Below are positions 12,301-21,495 of a stretch of 64,000 nt of DNA, piece after piece; the first letter of the stretch is position 1, and every line of letters begins with the position of its first letter. The position numbers were made by a program, and so were the translations under genes. Under the pieces are notes generated by a model. The model searched no databases. It saw nothing but the letters and a program-made list of their open reading frames with translations, and was not told where the DNA came from. The stretch comes from Phytophthora hibernalis (taxonomy: Eukaryota; Oomycota; Peronosporomycetes; Peronosporales; Peronosporaceae). The DNA lies in contig JAAKBF010000343.1 in assembly GCA_012656075.1 (NCBI GenBank), positions 434,001 through 498,000 on the forward strand. Direction: 5' to 3'.

Positions 12301-12735
12301 CCTGGCAAACTCGATGAGCCTTGCCGCATCGCCTTGGCCGAAGTCTTTTCTAGAAGCCGAATTATCTCACATGGCTCCATTGCAGAAACCACATCCAGCA
12401 GCGTCGACAGGAAGAAATTCGGCAGAACCTGATTCAACAGGTTCTGAAGGTCTCCCTTGCCCCTTTTCCAGTACATCACCGTCCACCTCATTTTGAGTGC
12501 CTCATGCACGTCCGTTTCGGTGGTCGGCGAAGGAGGCTTCTCCGGACTTCCCTTCAGAAAGTCGGCCATGAGTACTGTCGCTTCAGGTTGCCCCTTTTCC
12601 AGCGGCTTCGACTGGTACTCATGGTCCAACTGGTTGACATGAGTCAAGAGCTTGTCCTTCCACATGGTGTAGGACTTGCCAGTAAACTTATCGAGACCGC
12701 CTCCAGACTTAGCATTGGCGGTCATCGTACTTGAA

Positions 12736-12861
12736 ATATTGGTTGCAAATTTGTTCGTGTTGTAGCTTAGTTGTTTGCCGTCAGTTCCGGAAGTGAGATG
12801 GCCATTGACATCTCTCCGTTGCATCCTTAGGCCTATCCTAGTGATGGGGAAGTTGGTAGCT
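12736..12861 (-). repeat. Truncated 5' LTR portion
   Basis: Direct repeat of 5967-6092. It breaks off abruptly at 12861, where unrelated sequence begins. It lies just upstream of the gag start at 12725. Confidence 0.75.
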
Positions 12862-13118
12862 TTCACCTTGGTTGGCCCTCGGCAAGTTGCCCTTATCGAC
12901 CAATTAACAGTAGCGTGCCTTATTAACAGCCTATCACACTACTTGAACCCACAGCATACAAACATGTAGATACTGTGGATCAACAGTTCACGTCCTCTAC
13001 AGCTAAAGGAAGGTCTCCCTGATTAATACATGTTGTGATATGTCTACATAGGTAAAATCGCGCGGCTTACACCAACGCCACGGAGGATCTCTCGTCCCAG
13101 CACCCCTACTTCGCTGGA

Positions 13119-13450
13119 GCGTGGTCTCGGTTGACGTGTACGTGTTGGAGCTGTGCAGTCGCCTTGTTCTGATGAGGTGCGCTATCTTCTTCTCTGCTGA
13201 GGTGGCGATCGCTTCGCTCTGGTAGAAGAGCGCGATTCGGCTGGAAGTGCGCAATTGCTTCGTTCGGCTAGGAGTGCGCGTGCGCGGTTGAGTTATCCTG
13301 CTGGAGGTCGCCTCCTATTGCTGGACGTACGCAAGCCCTTCGTCCTGTTTCAGGGCGTCTCTCTCTTGTGATCGCTTCGCACTGCTGGAAGTGCGCGATC
13401 TCTTCGCTCTGCTATCAGTTTGTTCTGGCTGAGGTGCGCGATTGATTCGT
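13119..13450. repeat. Degenerate tandem repeats around a GTGCGCGAT core
   Basis: A unit of roughly 30-45 bp recurs with variation: GCTGGAAGTGCGCGATC, TTCGCTCTGCTGG, GAGGTGCGCGATTG and similar. At least six recognisable copies occur, with heavy substitution and indels. No gene is visible in this stretch. Confidence 0.55.
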
Positions 13451-13501
13451 GCGCTGCACATCGGACCTCCTCTCTCTACTCAGATACGCTTATCGATAAC
13501 T

Positions 13502-14549
13502 ATGTCACACGAAGAACTCTGTGGAGGTGGTTGCGGGGTACATGTAGGTGGAATTCATAAATGTCCATCCTGTTATACGAATATGCATCCTTTCTGTGGC
13601 CGCCCCATTGGAGAAGAAGGATATGGGCAGCCCGTCGTATGCCCCGGTGTGATACCACTCAGCCAATGGACAAAATTTCTTCGGCCTCACCGATCATTGC
13701 TGCTTTTGATCGGGCTCGCGGGAAACAGAGACAAGATGACCAAAGTTATGATCACAGGGGAATTTGCAGTTAGAGTGAATCTGACACGCCGGATGCGAAC
13801 GAAGTTCGCGACGAGGTGGATACCACCAACAGCTTCACCTCCCCAGCCGATTCTAAACAGAAGCGCTGTCCTAATTCGGTGAGCTACGTCCATCTCTGGT
13901 TGAAAGCTGTGGCGTGGATGGTTGAAGAAGAAAAGCGCTCTGGGTTGAAAGGACTGTGCGCTGCGGCAATCAAGAAGTTCCCAATGATATTCAATTCCGC
14001 AAGCTACAACGCAAACATAAACAAAGCTCAGAATTGGTGGAGATCAAAGGACAAATTGATGAGTATCTCAAGAGGATCCCGCACGCTGTCGAACCGTACT
14101 CATTGACAAAGAAGAGTGGCAAAATGCCAAGCGAAAAGATGGCGCGTGGTCAGGTAAGTTACGGAACCCAGGAAAAACATTTTTTGCGCTTAGCTGCGGA
14201 GACAATTTTTGAAGTCAATTCAAAAAGGGACCAACATGGTTTAAACTATGCTCGGAAAGCGATGATAAGATGTGGGTTGTCGCTGGGTGTTGATGGATCT
14301 TGGAAGCCATCGCAACTCTTCCCTCACTTGCAAGTGATTTTAAAGAAATTTCCGGAGCACTTTGCTGGCAAGCCGGTAGACGATAATTCGACCAGTAAAA
14401 ACGGATCCGGTGTAGACTTTGAGAGTTCAAGAGCACAGCCTGGTGAGTATAACGAGGACACAAATGAAGAGGAGGAAGAAGAAGAAAAAGGAAGAGGAGC
14501 ACAAGTCGGAGGAGATATGGGAGGCTGTGGTTTAGTGTTACTTCGCTGA
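13502..14549 (+). pseudogene. Cys/His-rich zinc-finger-like protein, transposon-associated, frame-shifted
   Basis: It starts at the ATG at 13502 with MSHEELCGGGCGVH. A CX2CX4HX2C-type cluster follows (KCPSCYTNMHPFCG), then GEEGYGQPVVCP. A middle segment (HLWLKAVAWMVEEEKRSG) looks helical and precedes NWWRSKD. A one-base shift near 14050 moves the reading into another frame (QIDEYLKRI onward), which ends in an acidic run of ten glutamates (14468-14500) and stops at 14549. A GTAAGT at 14154 followed by a GCGCTTAG near 14193 could be a small intron. I do not recognise the family. The position between two transposon relics suggests an accessory ORF of a DNA transposon. Confidence 0.45.
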
Positions 14550-14599
14550 TATTTCATAATTCATATCAATACATGGTAAATTGCGCTTTCATCGCTCAG

Positions 14600-14780
14600 G
14601 TACCCACATTATTTCTTGTTTACCATTAAATAATGTGAGTGTCATTACTTTTTATTTACCATAATTAGCGTGTGTGGGAAAATAATGACACTCCCGTTAA
14701 TTATTGTGAGGATTTGAAATTTATCCTTACAAGAAATAACGAGAGTGAGATCAATTACGGTAACCAGTGTAGAGCTTTTT
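14600..14780. repeat. AT-rich MITE-like remnant
   Basis: It contains the second copy (14656-14687) of the dispersed repeat seen at 5785-5815, with imperfect internal palindromes (AATAATGTGAGTGTCATTA against TAATGACACTC). It ends near GGTAACCAGTGTA, the reverse complement of the TACAGTGGTTACC that precedes the 5785 copy. The ends are not resolved. Confidence 0.4.
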
Positions 14781-15228
14781 GCTCCCGTAATTTACTTACC
14801 GGTATTATAACTAGAAGAGGAAACGTTATCCGGATACGAGTCAGCCTTACAAACGTAAGTTTGGCAGAATACCTTTTGCTCACGTATGCTCACTAAGTAC
14901 GAATATCATTTTTAACAGGTCGCGCCTGCAGGATCAAAAGGCAACTTCGCGGTGCTGGACGCGCTGGTGCACCAAGACCTTGATGACTTTCAGTTTTGAG
15001 TTCCTGGCCCCCAGAAGCGTACACGCTTCCAAGGGCGCAACCTTTTGTCGCTGATTCAAATTGTCACACACAGGAAGACGTACGCCGCGCGCCAATAACA
15101 GGTCTGTGATGCCCTTAGATGTTCTGGGCCGCACGCGCACTACACTGATGCGTTCAACGAGTATATAACCTTGATCGATAGGTCTGGGTAATCTTGTGAA
15201 TGCGCATCGTGCTTGGGATAGACTGTTG

Positions 15229-16101
15229 CAATGTTCAGTCTTGAACGAGGAATTCCTAGTAAACGCAAGTCATCAGCTTCGATGGTAAGGGGAGGACGAG
15301 TGGCAAGCAGTTGCAGACGAGCTGAATCGAACTGTCACTGCTTCCTTCTCTCTTCGTGCATGTCGAGATATGGTTGCCCTGTTGCTGCGGGGCATAAGCG
15401 ATCGTCATCGTCCGCCGCGAGCCGCCGCTCGAGCGGCTGTTGAGAAGCACACGGGGATAAGTGATCTTCTTGAAGGCTACCTGCAGTTGAAGACGCGTTT
15501 CGATAAAAACCAACAGGCCGAGAAGGACGCAAAAAATCGCAAGCGGCAGCGACTTGCGTCTACATGCAAACAGGTGATGCGCAAAGCAGCCCGGCGGTAA
15601 GTAAATTGATTTCCTTTACCTTGCTTCATGATCTAAGGCTTGGTTGTGTAGGTTGAAGCACTACAAGATGAGAGCAAGCGAGGGTACCGAACACACACGA
15701 GTTCTGCCTCGAAGCGATGATGAAGACGAAGAAAATGACGACGAAGATGCAGTTGGTGCAGTGCAACGTGATGAAAATGAAACCCAGCTTCGATGCTTCC
15801 TTGGTAGCGATTACAGCAGCAGTAGTGAAAAGAAAACGCTGAGAGCAGCGACCAAAGCGACGACAGTCACGAATACGAAGAAGGTGTGGAGGAAGATCCC
15901 AACGTCAACCCAGTGGGAAGAAAGCGCCTGCATGTGGATGAAATTTAGGCCAGGGAGGAGACGATGATGAAGCGCGAGAGAGCGGGTCAAAGGAAGTGGG
16001 ACCGCGCGTTTCAAACAATGGTGGAAACGATGGTAAACCAGAACAAAATGCTGCTGGAGTTCCTCACTCGTAGCTCCGTCAACTCCAGCAGCCAGCAGTA
16101 G
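15229..16101 (+). pseudogene. Myb/trihelix-like DNA-binding protein relic
   Basis: The N-terminal part reads QLRW, a stop, then GEDEWQAVADELNR and FSLRACRDMVALLL, a pattern like a single Myb/SANT-type helix domain. It is followed by a basic stretch (KNRKRQRLAS). A 56-bp GT-AG intron near 15597-15652 keeps the frame (exon join ARRLKHYK). The second exon holds an acidic tract (DDEDEENDDED), a Ser-rich segment and a C-terminal helix (FQTMVETMVNQNKMLLEFL), ending at 16101. In-frame stops near 15283 and 15947 and a frame change near 15960 mark decay. Harbinger elements typically carry a Myb-like accessory gene opposite the transposase, and the relic at 16161-17566 fits that role. Confidence 0.55.
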
Positions 16102-16160
16102 ATTGGTTTATCCTGTCACGGCCGAGATTCTATTAGTTTTGAGCTCAAACTAGCTAATTT

Positions 16161-17566
16161 ATTTTTCTTAACGAGTAAACCACCATTCTCGGAGGCATCA
16201 ATCAGGTACATGAATGTTCTCGTTTCGGTTTCGGGCTGGCATACCATCGAACCTCTTGTTAAACTAGTTAAGCGCAGCAAAATAATCTTCAAAAGTTGGT
16301 AGCACTACGCAGAAGTAGCTGCTGATAACGTTTGGCGTCTCGCAATAGTAACGCAGTTTGCCAAGATTGCTACCACCTCGTACAGCAGACTCACTGGAAC
16401 ATTACCGATGGTCATTTTTCCGTTTGAAGTCTATCATACACACTCGTTAACGATCTCTCCACCCTAATCTACAGAGATCCGAACTCGACCCAACGACTTG
16501 TTCACTTCATGCTCGTCTTGTGTTATACCTCTGCTGGTCAATTGGGATGCAAACACGTTAGTTTGACCGTACGCAGGATCCCCATAGAGCAAGTATCCGT
16601 GAAAGCGTGAATCGTCCGAAATAATTTCCTCCAACTCGGAATCTTCAAGCAGTGTAAGATCATGGGCACGTCCTTCAGCGGGACAAAACATCTGGACAAT
16701 AATGCCATCCGGGGTCGTCACGGTTTGGTATTTTATCGCATGGGAACGCTTGTGTTCGTTATACAATCGCTCGCTACCCCACGCTATCTCCAAATTTTCC
16801 GAACCGTGCCGTCGATGAACCCCCAAAGATTGGACAGCGCCGGTCCTTTTGCGCGTATTGCAGAAGCAAAATCTTTGAGACGGGAGCTTACTCTATCCGA
16901 GTCCCCTTTCAGTAGCGAAGCGCATCGGGTTCCAATGTGCTCGCACACATAGTAGAAAATAGAACTGAGATTACTATCGGACCGTCCAAAATTCTTCTCT
17001 TGGTCCCGCGAACGAGCTGGATAACCGAGCCGTTCAAGAGTGATACACAGTTCCTCAATACAGGAGGTACGATATCCTTCTTGTGTCGAGAAGAATGGTG
17101 GAACCCGAAGCGTCATGGGCAAATAAGCAAGCTGCACCTTGCGAAATCAGAATCGATCGACAGTCGTTCTCGGACAAAGCGTTGATGTCGAGCCGAACTT
17201 CAGGAATCGTTTTCTTGTGGATCTCCTTTTCTTCCTCTCGCATTTGCATGGCTAAGACGCATGCAACTGTAATCCTAAGCACCGGTAGCGTATGAATCTT
17301 CTGTGCAGAACCCACAAGTCGATGCTGTTCTTGTGTGTTTGCCGTAGAATTGCATCAGCCGCTTCTATAATGTGTTGCTCCGAGTCATTTGCGCGCGCAT
17401 GGCGGACGGCCCCGATCGACATGAGCGGCTCGGCCTGTTGCACGGCCTGCCACCGCTAATATTTTCTGTTGTCCTGCGGACTGCTCCCCTCCGGCATGTT
17501 GTAGTAGCCCGCATCCACCAATCCCATTTGCGCTTCCAACCTTTCCAGCTCCCTAGCACATATGCC
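16161..17566 (-). pseudogene. PIF/Harbinger (HARBI1-type) transposase relic
   Basis: DDE_Tnp_4-type nuclease. The first catalytic Asp lies in LWGFIDGTVRKI (about 16800), with RLYNEHKRSHAIKYQ and CPAEGRAHDLTLL following. The second Asp is in YLLYGDPAYG (about 16595). The third acidic position is in or next to VRISVD/GEIVNEC near 16460, where in-frame stops occur. The N-terminal part has the typical helical region with YRTSCIEELCITLERLGYP and FGRSDSNLSSIFY. At least two stops and several frame changes make it inactive. It lies tail to tail with the plus-strand Myb-like relic. I could not locate terminal inverted repeats. Confidence 0.75.
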
Positions 17567-18950
17567 GTCCTTGTTGTTGTACCAACCACCCTGTCAATTG
17601 TGCGATGGTTACTTCAACAAATACCCTTTCCGACAGACATGGAAGTCGTCTGCAGTGGACACAATTGAAGTCTCCACCGCAGACGACTTCCATGTCTGTC
17701 GGAAAGGGTATTTGTTGAAGTCGCTTGAAGAAGGCTACCCTTACTGTAGGCTGTGATGGCGCGTAGATGTTGCTGAACAGGTAAGTCGTGCCCTTGATTT
17801 TCCCAGTGATCATTAGTAAATGGTCCGTCCACCAATTCTCTCCACAGGGTTTGATGTCCGTCACTGTCCCGTACCGATTCATCAGGATGGCAACGCCTGC
17901 CCTTCTTTCCGTAGCCGATGACCAATACGTCAAAGTCTCAGCTTGTGAATGTTTGAATCCCCACATCGCTGCGACTTGTGCACTGGCTGCGTCGTGCTCT
18001 TTATTTTTGAGATGTGTTTCTTGGACAAAAGAGATGTCCTCTGTCCTCGCCGATGCTGGGCCTTAAGTCCTTGCAGCTTTGCTCCAAGGTTCGTCACCTG
18101 CATCGTCAGACCTCTTAAATTCACCGTCGTCAGTTCAATAGCGCTTCTCCGTTGTCCTCTTCCTTCTCTCCCGTCGTAATCTCTTCCCATGTGCCCTAAA
18201 CTCATCTTTATGTGCCTTATCACTCTCACTGCCATGGATGGTATGAAAGAATGCGGTCAGTAGTTGTTGTCCTCCCTTACACTCTCTGTCCACCCCAGTA
18301 TTTGCGTGGATGGTCACCCTAATTGATGCATGGTTGGCGGTCTGGTGGTCCGCCGTTGACGCCTGCTGGAAATTCAGTTAGCCCGCTTGTTCCCCTTCCA
18401 CCGAGCTACTTGCTGGCCCCGCACGCCTCTCCGTGTTGTTGTCTGCGATCGTCTTCTCCTCCGACTCGTTGACGCTGTGGTCCAAGTCCGTCTGTCCCTG
18501 AGCTCGATCTCCCCGCTCTCGTCGTTGCGGTCCTTCGCTGTTCCCCTGGTGCTGACCCTCCGCTACCGCCACGCTGTCTCCTTGCGCGTCATACACTTGG
18601 CCTTCGTCTCCTGTTCCATCGCCTGTGGTCCATCTGCTGGTCTACTAGCCGCGGTCTGGCCTTGAAGTGCCTCCATCACATCCAAGATATCCGGCTGTAG
18701 TTCTTCACGCTTGGCGTCAGCTGTCTCTTCACCCACCCATTCACCTGTCGATGACTCCTTGCGCTGGACCCCGTGGCCAAGTCGTGGTTCTGCTCTTGTC
18801 TGAATAGCTTGGCTGCCCTTCTAAACGCCTTCAGCTCTATGCCAGCTGCTTTGTTTGTCTTCAACTGGTCATAAGGCTGAGAATCCATCGCTTCTCGTCC
18901 GTATTTCGCTTGGATGCCGTTGCGCGTGTCCAAATAGGACCCCGATTGCC
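17553..18950 (-). pseudogene. LINE (non-LTR retrotransposon) 5' part: ORF1-like region and AP endonuclease
   Basis: The clearest part is an L1-type endonuclease domain: ELTTVNLRGL, then ISFVQETHLKNKEHD after a one-base shift near 18050, RAGVAILMNRYG, WWTDHLLMI, FSNIYAPSQP and finally VVCGGDFNCV. These are the conserved blocks of the exonuclease-endonuclease-phosphatase fold. Upstream (18300-18950) is a charged region with ELKAFRRAAKLFRQ that may be ORF1. The reverse transcriptase is absent: the element stops at the fold-back at 17612-17720, beyond which the Harbinger relic begins. Confidence 0.7.
17612..17720. repeat. 48-bp fold-back inverted repeat at the LINE break
   Basis: Arms 17612-17659 and 17673-17720 are reverse complements with one mismatch, separated by a 13-nt loop. 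The arm sequence is LINE endonuclease coding sequence (around FFKRLQQIPFPTDMEVVCGGD), so one arm is an inverted copy of the other. Confidence 0.9.
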
Positions 18951-19004
18951 GTACGTAGCAGCAATACCCGTCCTGGTCATAATTGACTTCGAGATATCGC
19001 AGTA

Positions 19005-19190
19005 TTAACTCTTGCGCTTAGTCTCGAGCGAGGTGCCTTTGGCCTCAGGGTAGAACTTGGCGAGTGCAGAGGACACTCCGTGAGAATCAGAATGGTGAAT
19101 GACATGGAGTCGAAACTCATACGTCGGCGTAGAGCGCTTGTACTGCCGAGCGCAGCGGCCTCCATCTTTACTTGCTCGTGCGCGGCCCAT
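19005..19190 (-). pseudogene. Possible transposase N-terminal remnant
   Basis: A short frame with KRSTPTYEFRLHVIHHSDSHG and ALAKFYPEAKGTSLETKRKS resembles the helix-turn-helix start of some oomycete DNA transposases. After a stop it continues in frame for about 25 codons (YCDISKSIMTRTGI). Too little remains for a family call. Confidence 0.3.
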
Positions 19191-19322
19191 GAAGAGTTGG
19201 GAAGTGACTGCGCTTTAGTGGTCTGGTGCCTAACTTTTATCGATCCTTGGCCACCAATTTTGGAGCTGTCGGAAATGACAACGATCCGGTGGTGTCCAAA
19301 TTGCAGTCATCTGATTGGCTAA

Positions 19323-20009
19323 TATGGCTTGTCGGATATAACATTCTATCGGATACTACACAGGTTATACGGTAGTAGATTTGGGGAACCAGCATTTTAT
19401 TACTGGAAACATTACAATCGAGTGTACCGAATACTGGGCACCGGTTTGCATTGTGCTTCACAGCACGAGCAGAATTTTAAAAGCTCGACTCAACGCTCGC
19501 GACTATGCAACTTCACTGTATGTCAGTTCCAAATAGATGTGATTTCACTTTTGGAGCAATGCTATGGCTTCTATAAGTGAACATGGACTTTGTGCAACGT
19601 AGTTAGATTTGACCGAAAACAGGACCGGCAACAGTAGCAGTCGATGGAGGACGGCCTCGGTCAAGCGAATAATTTGGATAGTTAAGAACCTTTAAATAAT
19701 GATATTTCCGCTATTAGCATAAATCTAACGAGAAGTTAGAGGCATTTTGACTTGACTTTGTATTGCGTCGGTCATTGGGAGCTGCTTCCGTATCCGATTC
19801 AGGATATTACGGGCTAGATGATCATCTGTAGCTCCTTAGGTTCGTAAGCATTTTTGTTTGAAGTGCGACCTCGATGTACGTAGATGCGAGATGTGTTCTG
19901 ACTGGAGCCCCACATAAACTCGTCTGGAATAGAAGGCTAGGACGATGTCGCTTAGTTTTCACTTCACAACTTCTTGCCGAGTGCACTCTTCAATCTTTAC
20001 GAAGGAACC
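19323..20009. other. Intergenic, no gene seen
   Basis: About 690 bp without a frame I would defend. It immediately precedes the RxLR-like relic. Confidence 0.5.
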
Positions 20010-20432
20010 ATGCGTCTTCGTTTGATCCTGGTTGCCACTGCATTTGCTTTCCTTGGAAACTCTGCAGAGCAATGGCAAACGGACCGGGTTCCTAAGAGCT
20101 TATGAGCCAGTCGACGACGAGGAGGATAATGACGAAGTGAGAACGTTGTCAAAACTCAGCAAGGTGCTATCTGTCAAGGCACTGTCTACGAGCACTGTTG
20201 CGACGTTGTCCAAGAGCAAATCGTTTAATGCGGCAAACACAGTCAAGGACACTTCGGCGACCGAAGGAGGTTCTCAGCATTTTCAACTCCCAGAGCAATG
20301 ATCTTTTCAAAAGATCGAAGACATGAAAATTACTACGTAGTACACCTGAATCGATGGCTAGCATGCTGAATATTCAGGCAAAACTCAAGGACATGACGCA
20401 GAAACAATTGCTCCACAACTCGGACTACTTAC
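20010..20432 (+). pseudogene. RxLR-type secreted effector relic, frame-broken
   Basis: The start ATG at 20010 gives a strong hydrophobic signal peptide (about 18 residues, LILVATAFAFLG). That frame stops soon after. A second frame beginning within the same region carries a degenerate RxLR site (GFLR at about 20090, first Arg lost) followed by the acidic dEER-like stretch DDEEDNDE and a Ser/Thr/Lys-rich segment. A third frame ends with a short helical piece (IQAKLKDMTQKQLL). The order signal peptide, RxLR, acidic stretch, helical C-terminus is that of secreted oomycete effectors. At least two frame changes separate the parts, so no complete product is encoded as read. Confidence 0.6.
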
Positions 20433-20700
20433 TGTGAGTACACTTTGGTAGATACTTTAAAAGGTCCCACGCCGACTAGGCTATCGAGAAGAGTTCAATC
20501 AACGGTCGGTTTGTAGCTTTCTGCCACTTAATTTAAACTTGTTATTGCCGTTGGTAGTTTTGAAACTGTTATACTGGCTGCTTAATAAAGGGCCCACAGT
20601 GCCCAAGATTTATCGAAGTCAGGAACTAGCGGTAACTATCATACACTCTTAGTAGGGGCTCAGACATCACATCGCTTGGCTCATTTTTGGTGTCATCGTT
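20433..20700. other. Intergenic, no gene seen
   Basis: AT-rich spacer between the RxLR-like relic and the P0 fragment. I see no gene and no repeat boundary. Confidence 0.4.
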
Positions 20701-21326
20701 AGTGATTGTGCTAAAAGTGACAAAACGATTCATCCTTCTCCGGTGGTCATTTATCCAGTTGATCCATCTCCTATCCGTAAATCATCTAAAACCCGAACTC
20801 CGTCCACGAAGACAAAATTAAGTACCGGTTTGACTGGTTCCCAGCTGAGAGCGCTACGACATACACGATAAGTTCTTTTCACCTCGGAGTGGATACTTCT
20901 CACCGAATACTTGGAGTTTATCATCCCCATGCTGCGTGGTTGCTTTATGCTCGTAGCCGTGAACTTGCCAAGCGCAAAGTACCACACTGATCTCGACAAG
21001 GTTACGCCTGAGACTGTCGGTGAGTCCGTAAGAAGCCTCTTTTTCTACTCAATTCTCGAATTGGCATTGTTTGCTGGGCTCATCAACTTCTGATGCGACG
21101 CAATTGCGGAATGTGTGGCTTTATCATCTCGCGTTCGTACTGGAGACCCAAATGACGTTCATCCAGGGCAAGCAACTGATTTGGATATTGATGACTCTCG
21201 CATCCCGAGTGGTGCACTATGGTAAGTAGTACCTGTTGTTGTAAATCAAGAGCACTGCATCTAATATTTTGTGTTGTATGTAAAATCAGGGGTTGATTTT
21301 ACCTTTCGGTTTGCCTGGATCCGCTA
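20701..21326 (+). pseudogene. Membrane family member P0: C-terminal fragment
   Basis: C-terminal third of the family described at P1/P2. It has a linker rich in Ser/Lys/Pro, an in-frame TAA, then VLFTSEWILLTEYLEF, LPSAKYHTDL and the last membrane helices. A frame change sits near 21090 (INF to MRRNCGM). The terminal intron is present: 21222-21289 (68 bp, GTAAGT to ATCAG), splitting the Gly codon of VVHYG and VDFTF. The stop is at 21324-21326. The N-terminal two thirds are missing, so this is a truncated duplicate lying directly upstream of P1 on the same strand. Confidence 0.8.
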
Positions 21327-21495
21327 GCATGATAACTTTGCAAGTCCCTAAATCTGGATCGGCTGCGAATAGATGGAAGTGCGTGCTAATGAACAACTTG
21401 AACAAACGAAACGACCTTCACTGTTTGTTGGCCGAACAAACGAACGAGGTAATGCGAAGCTTCACCCCATCTCCAGTGCAAATACTTGAAGTGTA

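Larger units (their letters stand above)
6626..12725 (-). pseudogene. Copia gag-pol, interrupted and frame-shifted
   Basis: From the 5' end: the Gag start is at 12725 and a CX2CX4HX4C zinc knuckle lies in CFYCFKTGHFKPDC near 11930. The aspartic protease motif WVVDTGAG is near 11500. The gag-pre-integrase segment WHLRLCHVGKERL is near 11080, followed by the integrase core (LHMDSTG, YALAVVDDAT, then ENGSAER further on). The reverse transcriptase starts around 9855 (QMDVSTAFLNG), with the catalytic CVYVDD at about 7580. RNase H follows, with KHIDIRHLY near 6780. The stop is at 6626-6628. In-frame stops and several frame changes are present, in addition to the 1.78-kb insertion at 7616-9396. The element is not autonomous. 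Confidence 0.88.
5967..12861 (-). mobile_element. Copia-type LTR retrotransposon, decayed, with nested insertion
   Basis: Minus-strand element in Copia order: gag, protease, integrase, reverse transcriptase, RNase H. A 126-bp direct repeat flanks the coding part (5967-6092 and 12736-12861) and is read as the shared end of the two LTRs. The upstream copy is cut off at 12861, while the downstream copy continues for several hundred bases, so the 5' LTR is truncated. A TTAA-flanked insertion occupies 7616-9396. The outer ends are uncertain: I could not find a clear primer-binding site or a target duplication. Confidence 0.85.
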
